Source: an uncultured Aquimarina sp. (GTDB lineage Bacteria; Bacteroidota; Bacteroidia; Flavobacteriales; Flavobacteriaceae). Taken from it: a stretch of 64,000 bases of DNA. Location: assembly GCA_947495425.1 (NCBI GenBank), contig CANLYR010000005.1, forward strand, positions 62,001 to 126,000. The letters are read 5' to 3'. The notes beneath the pieces were generated by a model, which did not search any database, was not told the origin of the DNA, and saw only the letters and a list, made by a program, of their open reading frames with translations. A program made the position numbers and the translations under genes. Shown here in pieces: positions 18,328 through 26,710 of this stretch (positions are counted from its first letter, which is position 1; every line of letters begins with the position of its first letter).

Positions 18328-19658
18328 AGTACAGGCTCCTTCTTTTTAATTTCTTCTTGCGCTGTGACTTCAAATTGCTGAAAAGCAATCTTTTTTTCTA
18401 TGGGGTAATAATCCGTGCCTGTTAATTCTTTAATAATGTAGGAATTACGATAGCAAGCCATTCCCAAATCCGGAGTAACAAATCCATGCGTATGCAATTC
18501 TGCATTTTGCACGAAAACATCTTTTCCTTGAATATCAATGGCATAATTACGATGTACGTCATATCGGCCTTGATCATCCCAACGGATATTATCTTTTATT
18601 CCTTCTATAAACTGAGGCTTTTGATAGTTATATCCTGTAGCAAGGATTAACCCTTCGGTATGGTGTTTATAATATTTATCTTGCTCTTGCTGATGTATTT
18701 CGAGATAAAAATTTCCTAGAGCGTTATCAAATGCTGCTGTTTTTAATTCTGAATTGGTTCTCAGGCTTATCTTTACTTTATTTGTAAGTTGCTTGATATA
18801 AATCAAATCAAAAATATTAGCAATCAAGTCCTGATTAATACCCTTGTACAGGTGCTTTTGATTTTTGATTACATCATTTCTTTTTTTAGCTGGTAAATCA
18901 TAGAAATAATCAACATATTCTGGTGAAGTCATTTCTAAGGTAAGCTTGGAGTATTCTAAAGGAAAAAATCTTGGTGAGCGTGTGATCCAATGCAGTTCGT
19001 ATTGTTTTTGATCAATATCTTGTAAAAGGTCATAGAAAATTTCGGCAGCACTTTGCCCACTTCCCAGAACAGTAATTGATTTTTTGGATTGTAGCAGTGA
19101 CTTGTTTTGCACATATGAAGAAGAATGAATTGCATTCTCTTTTAAGCCTTTGCAACAGTTGGGAATATACGGTTGTGTTCCTGTGCCTAATACTAACTTT
19201 TTAGTTTTAAATCTTTTTTCCTCTTGAGTTTTGGTGCATTTTGAAAGTATATGGTAACATTGCTCTGTTTCGCTATAGGTTACCTCGGTTACTTCGGTTT
19301 GGAAATGAATATTCGATAATTTTTGGATAGCCCATTGGCAATATTGATTATATTCATTTCTAAGTAACAAGAAATTTTCTCGTATATAAAACGAATAAAT
19401 TCTACCTTGTTCTTTGATATAATTTAGAAAACTAAATGGATTTGTAGGATCTGCCAAAGTCACCAGATCTGCCATAAAAGGAATTTGTAGCGTGGTATCT
19501 TGAAGCAACATCCCAGGGTGCCAATCAAATACGTCTCTCTTATCCAAAAATAGTCCGTCTAATTCTGCTATGGGCGCTGTTAAACAGGCTAATCCAAGAT
19601 TCATTGGACCTACCCCAATAGCGATAAAATCTAGTATAATTTCTTCTTTATGCTTCAT
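18324..19658 (-). CDS. Diamine/lysine/ornithine N-monooxygenase (IucD/DesB-type)
   Basis: 444 residues. Near the N-terminus the FAD motif IAIGVGPMNLGLACL; around residue 195 the NADPH motif ITVLGSGQSAAEIFYDL; around residue 335 the C-terminal ATGYNYQKP. This is the flavoprotein family that N-hydroxylates cadaverine, putrescine, lysine or ornithine to start hydroxamate formation. With an upstream decarboxylase the substrate is most likely a diamine, as in desferrioxamine, bisucaberin and putrebactin pathways. Second gene of the operon, 11 bp after the decarboxylase. Confidence 0.9.
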   Translation of the reverse strand: MKHKEEIILDFIAIGVGPMNLGLACLTAPIAELDGLFLDKRDVFDWHPGMLLQDTTLQIPFMADLVTLADPTNPFSFLNYIKEQGRIYSFYIRENFLLLRNEYNQYCQWAIQKLSNIHFQTEVTEVTYSETEQCYHILSKCTKTQEEKRFKTKKLVLGTGTQPYIPNCCKGLKENAIHSSSYVQNKSLLQSKKSITVLGSGQSAAEIFYDLLQDIDQKQYELHWITRSPRFFPLEYSKLTLEMTSPEYVDYFYDLPAKKRNDVIKNQKHLYKGINQDLIANIFDLIYIKQLTNKVKISLRTNSELKTAAFDNALGNFYLEIHQQEQDKYYKHHTEGLILATGYNYQKPQFIEGIKDNIRWDDQGRYDVHRNYAIDIQGKDVFVQNAELHTHGFVTPDLGMACYRNSYIIKELTGTDYYPIEKKIAFQQFEVTAQEEIKKKEPVL

Positions 19659-19669
19659 TATTGTGCGTA

Positions 19670-21175
19670 TTAATTGATGGTTTTATAGTCACTCCCTGTT
19701 TTCTTTATCATTTGTATGATATTCAATACATCATCAATTGTACTTTTGGGATTAAGGAGTGTAAATTTTAAATAGATAACATCATTCAGTTTTGTGCTTG
19801 CCACAGAAGCCTGACCTGTTTTAAAAAGTGTGTTTTTAATGTACAAGTTGATTGTATCATGAACTTTGTCATCGGTAACGCCCAATGCTGTATATCTAAA
19901 TACTAAAGTGCTTAGCTCTGGTTTGTGTGCCACTTCAAAATAGATATCATCTTTTATACTATAATAAAGTTCTAATGCCAGATAGTGTACTTTTTCGAGG
20001 AAAGCACTAATGGTTTTGGTTCCGGTTATTTTTAGGGTAAACCAAAGTTTCAATGCATCAAATCGTCGCGTAGTCTGAATTGATTTTTCAATAAGATCAG
20101 GATGTTCTGGGTCTCTGTTTTCTATAGGATTTAGATAATCGGCATAATATGATACATATTGAAAATGTTGTTTATTCTTGGCTAAAAAGGCACTAGAACA
20201 TACCGGTTGAAAAAATGTTTTATGAAAATCGATAGTTACAGAATCTGCATGTTTAATCCCTTCAAATAAGTGATTATGTGTATCTGTTAGGACATAACAT
20301 CCACCGTACGCTCCGTCAACATGAAACCAAATATCATATTCTTTAGCAATTTTTGATATTGTTTCTAAAGGGTCAAAACTACCATAGTCTGTAGTTCCCG
20401 CAGTAGCTACAATTGCTATAGGAATATTACCTGATTGTTTCTCTTTTTCTATCGCCTGCACTAGTACATCAGGTTGCATTTTCATAGCGGTATCAGTAGC
20501 TACAGGAATAACGGCATCGTATCCCATCCCTAATAAAGCCGCATTTTTTTGAATACTAAAATGCGCTTTTTCTGAACAGAAAAAACGAAAGCGACTTACC
20601 ACATCTGACCAGCCATTTTGCTTTATATTCAAGCCATAATGTGTAAATGCATAGTGGTCTCTTGCCATTAGTAATGCCATAAAATTAGACTGTGTTCCTC
20701 CACTAGTAAAAACGCCGTCTGAAGAAGTAGGAAAACGCATCTGTGCACTAATCCAGCGTATGATTTCCTGTTCAATAAATGTTGCCGAAGTACTCTGATC
20801 CCAAGTTTCTACTGCAGTATTTACTGAAGAAGCAATTAAATCCCCCACGATAGCAGGAAGTAGCACAGGGCAATTTAAGTGAGCGACATAATTAGGATTA
20901 TGAAACGAAATGGTATGATCTAGATACAGTTCTTTTACTTCTTGTAGCGCTTCATCAATAGTTAATTGAGTTTCTGTAGTAGACGCACTCTCCTCGATCC
21001 TTTGTTTTAGGGTACTGCTTGATTCGCCACTATAAAAGTTATCCTTATTCAAAAATCCAACAATATATTGTGTCGTTTTTTGGATGTATTCTTCATAACT
21101 ATATTTTGAACTAGGGTCAAAAAGATGATCTGCTTGAATATCTTGGATTAGGTTCAATTGTGATTCTAAGAGCAT
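19670..21175 (-). CDS. PLP-dependent group II amino-acid decarboxylase (siderophore diamine synthesis)
   Basis: 501 residues, group II (glutamate/DOPA/diaminobutyrate) decarboxylase fold. Visible motifs: TSGGTQSNFMALL (phosphate-binding, ~158-168), FHVDGAYGG (Asp287, pyridine nitrogen), and TIDFHKTFFQP with the PLP lysine at 319. DesA, PubA and similar enzymes decarboxylate lysine or ornithine to supply the diamine for hydroxamate siderophores. First gene of the operon, preceded by the 28-bp element and inverted repeat shared with the receptor promoter, hence probably iron-regulated and AraC-activated. Lysine versus ornithine cannot be decided from sequence by eye. Confidence 0.85.
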   Translation of the reverse strand: MLLESQLNLIQDIQADHLFDPSSKYSYEEYIQKTTQYIVGFLNKDNFYSGESSSTLKQRIEESASTTETQLTIDEALQEVKELYLDHTISFHNPNYVAHLNCPVLLPAIVGDLIASSVNTAVETWDQSTSATFIEQEIIRWISAQMRFPTSSDGVFTSGGTQSNFMALLMARDHYAFTHYGLNIKQNGWSDVVSRFRFFCSEKAHFSIQKNAALLGMGYDAVIPVATDTAMKMQPDVLVQAIEKEKQSGNIPIAIVATAGTTDYGSFDPLETISKIAKEYDIWFHVDGAYGGCYVLTDTHNHLFEGIKHADSVTIDFHKTFFQPVCSSAFLAKNKQHFQYVSYYADYLNPIENRDPEHPDLIEKSIQTTRRFDALKLWFTLKITGTKTISAFLEKVHYLALELYYSIKDDIYFEVAHKPELSTLVFRYTALGVTDDKVHDTINLYIKNTLFKTGQASVASTKLNDVIYLKFTLLNPKSTIDDVLNIIQMIKKTGSDYKTIN

Positions 21176-21184
21176 AATTATTTT

Positions 21185-21200
21185 TATTTGATCTAAATAA
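21185..21200. promoter_or_regulatory. Inverted repeat TATTTGATCTAAATAA in siderophore operon promoter
   Basis: Identical over 16 bases to 289-304. It lies 10 bp upstream of the decarboxylase ATG (21175). A shared TTGCAAA (21204-21210; 311-317 in the other copy) lies just distal. Candidate operator or core promoter element; the protein that binds is unknown. Confidence 0.5.
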
Positions 21201-21235
21201 GTTTTGCAAATTTAGAATCAAGTAAAAATATATTC

Positions 21236-21263
21236 ATGACGTATGTTGGATAAAAAAAGACGT
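21236..21263. promoter_or_regulatory. 28-bp regulatory element, copy 2
   Basis: 26 of 28 bases equal those at 342-369, with GACGT half-sites at 21238 and 21259, again 21 bp apart. It sits 35 bp from the inverted repeat at 21185-21200, close to the 37 bp seen in copy 1, and in the same orientation relative to the minus-strand gene. This copy is non-coding, so its conservation must be regulatory. Best candidate for the binding site of the AraC protein encoded at 352-1368. Confidence 0.65.
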
Positions 21264-21587
21264 AGCGATGAAATTGTGTTTTATTTCATAATTAGATAAC
21301 AATATTTTTATGATTAAATAAAGTTAAAATAGACCATTAAGATGCGACTAGTTTTATTAATACACAGAAAGTAGGATAAAGAAACGACACTATACAAGTA
21401 AAAATAATTTTAAATACTTCTCTCTTTATAAACAGTACTAAATCAGACTTCAAAATAGAAAAAACTTGTATTTATCAAGTAAATAAATTTTCAAATAAGC
21501 TTTTATTTTTCTGAAATTCAATTAATTATACTTTATCATCTATTCCTGATTTCACAACCCAAAATTAGTAAACACATTCATTGCGAA

Positions 21588-21618
21588 TTGTAACTTTTTT
21601 TCATTTTATATATATTTA
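21588..21618 (+). promoter_or_regulatory. Bacteroidota-type promoter upstream of isocitrate lyase
   Basis: TTG at 21588-21590, a 20-bp spacer, then TATATTTA at 21611-21618 (7 of 8 to TAnnTTTG). Spacing and sequence fit the Bacteroidota housekeeping promoter. A perfect palindrome follows at the expected transcription start. Confidence 0.5.
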
Positions 21619-21631
21619 GCGAACGTTCGCT
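21618..21631. promoter_or_regulatory. Perfect 14-bp palindrome AGCGAACGTTCGCT, candidate operator
   Basis: Self-complementary over all 14 bases and placed at the end of the -7 box of the promoter at 21588. The position is ideal for a dimeric repressor that blocks initiation, plausibly linking the glyoxylate shunt to acetate or fatty-acid supply. The binding protein is not identified. Confidence 0.5.
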
Positions 21632-21679
21632 TTTTTATTTAAAAACTTTTTTATACTATTGTCATGTAATTAATTCACT

Positions 21680-21823
21680 ATGATGTATAGCAGATTAATA
21701 ATGAACCATAAAATAGAAAAGATGAAATCACAAGGAAAAACGAAAACACTACTTACCAATTGGGCTATTAATAATACGATTGATTATAGTACGTATGATT
21801 ATGATGCGCAAAAACCAAAATAG
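21680..21823 (+). CDS. Small ORF upstream of isocitrate lyase, 47 residues
   Basis: ATG 21680 to TAG 21823; a shorter form from the ATG at 21722 (MKSQGKTKTLLTNWAINNTI) has a purine-rich leader. The product is short, without membrane helix or known motif, ending DYDAQKPK. It lies between the promoter and aceA in the same direction, so it would be co-transcribed. It may be a leader peptide or a small conserved protein of the glyoxylate operon; coding status is uncertain. Confidence 0.35.
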   Translation: MMYSRLIMNHKIEKMKSQGKTKTLLTNWAINNTIDYSTYDYDAQKPK

Positions 21824-21872
21824 CGCAACATATAGATATTAACCTTAACATTAAAACTAAAAACACTACACT

Positions 21873-23483
21873 ATGACTACTTATAATTCAGCGCTTGATA
21901 CTGTACGCACATTAAAAGCAAAACACGGAAACACCTGGGCAACTATAAACCCAGAAAGCGCAGCCCGTATTACTGTACAAAACAGGTTTAAAACCGGATT
22001 AGATATTGCCAAATACACAGCAGCTATTATGCGTAAAGACATGGCAGCATATGACGCTAATAGTATAAACTACACTCAATCATTAGGCTGTTGGCATGGT
22101 TTTGTAGCACAACAAAAAATGATTGCTGTAAAAAAACATCAAGGTACCACAGACAAAACATACTTATACCTTTCTGGCTGGATGGTAGCAGCTTTACGCT
22201 CTGAGTTGGGTCCTTTACCGGATCAGTCTATGCATGAAAAAACTTCAGTTCCTAAGTTAATTGAAGAGATTTATACCTTCTTACGTCAGGCAGATGCAGT
22301 AGAATTAAATGATCTTTTTCGTCGTCTGGATGCAGGGGAAGATGTACAATCTGAAATAGATAATTTTGAAACGCATGTCGTACCTATTATTGCTGATATT
22401 GATGCAGGTTTTGGTAATGAAGAAGCAACCTACCTGCTAGCTAAAAAAATGATTGAAGCTGGTGCTTGTGCATTGCAAATCGAAAATCAAGTTTCGGACG
22501 CTAAGCAATGCGGTCACCAGGATGGTAAAGTAACAGTACCGCACGAAGATTTTATAGCCAAGCTAAATGCACTTAGATACGCGTTCTTAGAACTAGGAGT
22601 AGAAGATGGTGTCATTGTAGCCAGAACAGACTCTGAAGGTGCTGGTTTAACACAAAAACTACCGGTATCTATTGAAGAAGGTGACTTGGCATCACAGTAT
22701 ATGGATTTTGTTGAAGCAGAAGAAGTTCGATTAGATGAAGTGAATCAAAATGATGTATTATTCAAACGTAATGGCAAATTAGTTCGCCCGGTACGCATGC
22801 CTAATGGCTTGTATAAATTTAAAGAAGGCTCTAATATTGATCGTGTTGTATTGGATTGTATTACAAGTCTAGAGCATGGTGCAGATTTATTATGGATAGA
22901 GACGCCAACACCAAATGTGAAACAAATTGCACATATGGTCAATAGCGTAAAAGAAAAGGTGCCAAATGCCAAATTGGTATACAATAATTCTCCATCTTTT
23001 AACTGGACACTCAATTTCCGTCAGCAAGCATTTGATGCCATGATAGAAGCAAGCGAAGATGTATCTGCCTACAATCGATCTGAACTCATGGACGCTAAAT
23101 ATGATGGCACAGAATTATCGAACCGGGCAGATGAAATGATTCGTATGTTTCAAGCAGAGGCATCTCGTGATGCAGGAGTGTTTCATCACCTAATCACATT
23201 GCCTACATACCACACCACCGCACTGCATATGAATGATCTCGTAGAGGGGTATTTTGGAGACATGGGAATGTTAGCGTATGTTGATGCTGTGCAACGTCAA
23301 GAAATACGAAAAGGTGTGTCTTGTGTAAAACATCAACATATGGCTGGTTCTGACTTAGGAGATGATCATAAAACCTTCTTTGCAGGAGAAAAAGCTTTAA
23401 AAGCTGGCGGCGAAAAAAACACCAGTAATCAATTTGAAATTAAAACTAGTGCCATAGAGGCAGCATTAGCTTTGGATAAATAA
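21873..23483 (+). CDS. aceA: Isocitrate lyase
   Basis: 536 residues, the long ICL subfamily (about 530 residues, as in Pseudomonas) rather than the ~430-residue E. coli form. Key motifs: WHGFVAQQ near 74, the metal-binding DIDAGFG (175-181) and the signature KQCGH (211-215) with catalytic Cys213. It splits isocitrate into glyoxylate and succinate in the glyoxylate shunt, allowing growth on acetate or fatty acids. No malate synthase gene lies within the window next to it. A hairpin terminator follows at 23503. Confidence 0.95.
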   Translation: MTTYNSALDTVRTLKAKHGNTWATINPESAARITVQNRFKTGLDIAKYTAAIMRKDMAAYDANSINYTQSLGCWHGFVAQQKMIAVKKHQGTTDKTYLYLSGWMVAALRSELGPLPDQSMHEKTSVPKLIEEIYTFLRQADAVELNDLFRRLDAGEDVQSEIDNFETHVVPIIADIDAGFGNEEATYLLAKKMIEAGACALQIENQVSDAKQCGHQDGKVTVPHEDFIAKLNALRYAFLELGVEDGVIVARTDSEGAGLTQKLPVSIEEGDLASQYMDFVEAEEVRLDEVNQNDVLFKRNGKLVRPVRMPNGLYKFKEGSNIDRVVLDCITSLEHGADLLWIETPTPNVKQIAHMVNSVKEKVPNAKLVYNNSPSFNWTLNFRQQAFDAMIEASEDVSAYNRSELMDAKYDGTELSNRADEMIRMFQAEASRDAGVFHHLITLPTYHTTALHMNDLVEGYFGDMGMLAYVDAVQRQEIRKGVSCVKHQHMAGSDLGDDHKTFFAGEKALKAGGEKNTSNQFEIKTSAIEAALALDK

Positions 23484-23502
23484 AATTGCATTGAAATCGT
23501 TT

Positions 23503-23533
23503 AAAAGGTGACCTTATCATGGGGTCACCTTTT
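23503..23533 (+). terminator. Rho-independent terminator after isocitrate lyase
   Basis: An 11-bp perfect stem (AAAAGGTGACC, 23503-23513, with GGTCACCTTTT, 23523-23533) around a 9-base loop, 20 bp after the stop codon and ending in a T run. Confidence 0.85.
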
Positions 23534-24130
23534 TAATAGTATTATAAATAAAATGAATATTTAATTATTCAAAGCGATAAGGTTGAGCATGTTATATATT
23601 CGAATTTACTTTTATCATTACAAACACTCAATAGATTCAAACATTATTACTTTCAATTTCATCAACACTTAGACTATATATTTCCAAAGCATTTAAATTT
23701 TATGTTAAACATCTTCTAAATGTTCTAAAAATTTCAAGTTTAAATCAAAATGATGAAATTTTTTACAAAAATTATTGAAATAATACTTCATTTGTTTAAT
23801 CACAATTAAAGTATAGTTCAACACTACTGAAAGATATACGCATAATAAATTAGTTAATTTTAGTTAAAATAACAATTAAAATGTTAAAAATTGTTAATAT
23901 TTATTCATACCTTACTATGGTTTTTCTTACAAATTTGCCCTGAAAGATTTTTCGTGTTAATACTTTTCAAAGTACTGTTATCACTAAAGCAACTTTGTTG
24001 CAATAAAATATTAAGTCATCTTATGTTTTCCTCTTAATATTTGTCAATCAACAATTTAGATTACGGTTTTTCCACAATGCACTTCGCTTCTGAATTCATA
24101 CTTTTGGGAACTAACATAAACTCTAAAAAA
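23534..24130. other. Long AT-rich gap upstream of the secreted protease, with candidate promoter
   Basis: About 600 bp without a gene. Near its right end TTG (23998-24000), a 21-bp spacer and TATGTTTT (24022-24029) make a candidate promoter, giving a ~95-base leader before ATG 24131. Nothing else recognisable. Confidence 0.45.
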
Positions 24131-25402
24131 ATGAAAACATTTAGCAAACTTGCTTTGGGTACTTTACTCACAGCATTAGTAATCACTTCATGTCAGGATG
24201 AAAACGTTTCTGACACAACTGTAGAATCAGTAGTTGAACCAACAAGCGCAGAAGGAAAAATTATTCCTGGTCAGTACATTGTGGTTTTCAAAAATTCTGA
24301 AATTCAACCAACATCAAAAGTTCTTGCTAAAACTTCATTCACCAGCAGAGCAGCAAAAGCAAAATCGGTAAGACAAATTTCTGAAGTTTCTATTAAGAAA
24401 ATGAATGCTATTTTATCTGATAATGAAATAGAGCAATCTCAGGTTCTAAATTATTATACTTCAGCAATATCTGGTATGGCTCTTAAGCTAAACGATGTTG
24501 AGTTTGAGCACTTAAAAAAAGATCCTAACATTGCTGCTATTGAATATGATAGAATAGTAGAATTACCAAAATTTGAGGTAGAAGAAGTTATTCCTGGAAA
24601 TGCTGTCCAAAAAATGTCACAACAGACTCCTTGTGGAGTTTCTGGTGCTGGTGGAGCAGGAAATGGTGCAGGTAGAGACCAATGGATTTGGGTGATTGAT
24701 AGTGGTATTGATTTAGATCATCCCGATCTTAATGTAGTTACAGACTCTAGATACTCAAAATCTTTTGTAGGAGGCTCTCCTAATGATTGTAATGGTCACG
24801 GTACACATGTAGCAGGAACTGCCGCTGCAATTAATAATAGTGTAGGCGTTGTAGGTGTTTCTGCTGGAGCATCAGTAGTATCGGTAAGAGTTTTTGGATG
24901 TAGCGGTGGTAGCTCTACTTCTACAATAGTAAATGGGATCAACCATGTTGCCGCTAATGCCATAGCTGGTGATGTAGCCAACTTAAGCTTGGGTGGTTTC
25001 TTTGGTAGTAATAACTGTGCGAGCAATTCTTCATATCGTAATGCATTACAAAACTTAGCCAGTACTGGAACTCGAATCGCTATCGCTGCCGGAAACGATA
25101 GTGCTAATGCTGCTAATTATCAGCCCGCTTGTGTTAATGGAACTAATATATACACCGTAGCTTCTATGACATGTAATCGTAGTTTTTCATCTTTTTCAAA
25201 TTTTAATTTGAATCCAATAGATGTTATTGCAACGGGTAGCAGAGTATCGAGTACATATCTGAATGGTGGATATGCAACATTAAGTGGTACATCAATGGCT
25301 TCACCACACGTTGCAGGAATCATGCATGCTAGAAATAATGGTCCAAGAACTTCTGGTACTGTAAGTAGTAGAGGAGAAAATTATCCCATTGCTGTAAGAT
25401 AA
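24131..25402 (+). CDS. Subtilisin-like (S8) serine protease lipoprotein
   Basis: The start is set at ATG 24131, which gives a lipoprotein signal (SKLALGTLLTALVITSC, Cys21). Residues ~45-145 form an I9-type propeptide (GQYIVVFKN... ending IAAIEYDRIVEL). The catalytic domain shows Asp190 (WVIDSGIDLDHPDL), His223 (GHGTHVAGT), the oxyanion Asn322 (AIAAGNDS) and Ser388 (SGTSMASPHVAG). The protein ends about 35 residues after the catalytic Ser, so it has no sorting or PPC domain. Probably a surface-attached degradative protease with autocatalytic activation. Single gene with its own promoter and terminator. Confidence 0.92.
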   Translation: MKTFSKLALGTLLTALVITSCQDENVSDTTVESVVEPTSAEGKIIPGQYIVVFKNSEIQPTSKVLAKTSFTSRAAKAKSVRQISEVSIKKMNAILSDNEIEQSQVLNYYTSAISGMALKLNDVEFEHLKKDPNIAAIEYDRIVELPKFEVEEVIPGNAVQKMSQQTPCGVSGAGGAGNGAGRDQWIWVIDSGIDLDHPDLNVVTDSRYSKSFVGGSPNDCNGHGTHVAGTAAAINNSVGVVGVSAGASVVSVRVFGCSGGSSTSTIVNGINHVAANAIAGDVANLSLGGFFGSNNCASNSSYRNALQNLASTGTRIAIAAGNDSANAANYQPACVNGTNIYTVASMTCNRSFSSFSNFNLNPIDVIATGSRVSSTYLNGGYATLSGTSMASPHVAGIMHARNNGPRTSGTVSSRGENYPIAVR

Positions 25403-25443
25403 GAACTTATCATTTTTTACTTACGTTGGGAACGTGTAGTTAC

Positions 25444-25473
25444 GAAACCACTTGTTGGAGAACAAGTGGTTTC
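25444..25473. terminator. Bidirectional terminator between protease and Fur-family gene
   Basis: 13-bp perfect stem GAAACCACTTGTT/AACAAGTGGTTTC with a GGAG loop, followed by TCTTATTTTTT on the plus strand, between two convergent genes. Confidence 0.8.
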
Positions 25474-25475
25474 TC

Positions 25476-25862
25476 TTATTTTTTACATTTATTACAAATA
25501 CCTATAACTAAAAACTGGGTCTCTAACACTGTAAATCCTTTCAAATCTGGCATGTGTAATGTATTAGGCTGACAAGTTACTTCCTGACATTCTTGACATT
25601 CAAAATGGATATGATTATGGACTTTATGAGATATTCCACAGTTATTACAAAGTGCATAATGTGTTTTTCCATTTTTACCAGTAACAAAATGAACTTCTCC
25701 TTTTTCAACAAATCTATCTAAAATTCTATAAATTGTAGTTTTGTTTACTTTTACAGGCATAGCCAGCATAATATCTTCAACAGACATAGTATGCCTTGTT
25801 TTGGATAAAATCTCTTTTACCAGATTTTGTTTTTCAGTATTTCTTGTTTTCTTAATCTCCAT
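25476..25862 (-). CDS. Fur-family metalloregulator (Zur/Fur-like)
   Basis: 128 residues from ATG 25862; the frame is open further upstream but without a better start. Winged helix in residues 1-70 (MSVEDIMLAMPVKVNKTTIY, then RILDRFVEKG), then a Cys/His-rich dimerisation part: CNNCGISHKVHNHIHF (Cys72, Cys75, four His), CQECQEVTC (89-97) and CNKC (123-126). The paired CxxC motifs form the structural zinc site of the family. The extra CxxC at 72-75 is less usual. Whether it answers to zinc or iron cannot be told; it lies alone, convergent with the protease gene. Confidence 0.85.
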   Translation of the reverse strand: MEIKKTRNTEKQNLVKEILSKTRHTMSVEDIMLAMPVKVNKTTIYRILDRFVEKGEVHFVTGKNGKTHYALCNNCGISHKVHNHIHFECQECQEVTCQPNTLHMPDLKGFTVLETQFLVIGICNKCKK

Positions 25863-26119
25863 GGCACAATATTGAAACTCCTGCACTATATCTAAAATAG
25901 TAAATTTTTGATCATAAGAGGTGTTTTTTAGCAAAATTGAAAAGATCAAGTATGAATACCTTATGTATCAAGTGTAACTAATGTATGAAGTAATCAACAA
26001 AAAACTATAAAGTGTCTAGCTAAGCCTCCTTTTTAAACTACGATTAGCGAGAACAATGCAACAGTAAAAAAAATTGACCGTTTTTATTTAACTTAGCTCG
26101 CTATTCTTACTCTAATTAT

Positions 26120-26638
26120 TTGAATAAAAAAAATACATCAAATTCCGTCAAAGAAGCCAAATTCTCCAATTTGTTTGATCGGCACTATAAAAAACTCTAC
26201 AATTATGCCTACAAGGTTTTAAGAGATGCTGACTTTTCGGAGGAATTAGTTCAGGAGACATTCATCAAGCTATGGGAAAACTTTGAAAATATTAAAGAAT
26301 CAGAACGCGCTATAGCGTCATTTTTAATTATATCACTCAAAAATAAAATCATCGATGAGTATAGAAAAAAACAAACTAGAACTAAGCATACTAATATATA
26401 TGCGCTACATATAAATATTGAAACCCAGATTGATAAGCAATGGGAAATAGCACAGTGCATTGAAAATATTTATGCAACTCTTGAGCAAAAAACAGTGAAG
26501 ATTTTTAAGTTATCTAGAGATAAAGGATTAACCTACAAAGAAATTTCCAAACTACAGGGTATTTCTATAAAAACGGTTGAACTCCATATTTCAAAGGCTT
26601 TAACAGCATTTAAGAGCGGCTTAAAGGATTACTTATAA
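26120..26638 (+). CDS. ECF RNA polymerase sigma factor
   Basis: 172 residues, probably from TTG 26120. Region 2 (FDRHYKKLYNYAYKVLRDAD, FSEELVQETFIKLWEN) and region 4 (LTYKEISKLQGISIKTVELH, ISKALTAFK) are clear. It belongs to the Bacteroidota sigma-70-like ECF group paired with FecR anti-sigma factors. The FecR gene begins 72 bp downstream, followed by a TonB receptor with an STN domain. Predicted to activate that uptake locus when the receptor binds its ligand. Confidence 0.9.
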   Translation: MNKKNTSNSVKEAKFSNLFDRHYKKLYNYAYKVLRDADFSEELVQETFIKLWENFENIKESERAIASFLIISLKNKIIDEYRKKQTRTKHTNIYALHINIETQIDKQWEIAQCIENIYATLEQKTVKIFKLSRDKGLTYKEISKLQGISIKTVELHISKALTAFKSGLKDYL

Positions 26639-26710
26639 GAAAAAAAGCATCTTTTAAATAGGGTGGCTCTGCTCGACATACGTCTTATAAGTAGTTAACA
26701 TCGTATTGGT

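Larger units (their letters stand above)
21176..21587. other. Upstream region of siderophore operon, otherwise non-coding
   Basis: Proximal 90 bp hold the inverted repeat (21185-21200) and the 28-bp element (21236-21263), listed separately. The rest (21264-21587) is AT-rich with no plausible gene and no repeat seen. Confidence 0.6.

Noticed and set aside
12222-21175. Aerobactin-type (iucABCD) locus
   Set aside because: Both synthetases carry type C NIS motifs fused to GNAT domains, and a decarboxylase heads the operon. This points to a diamine hydroxamate (bisucaberin/desferrioxamine-like) rather than a citrate-lysine siderophore.
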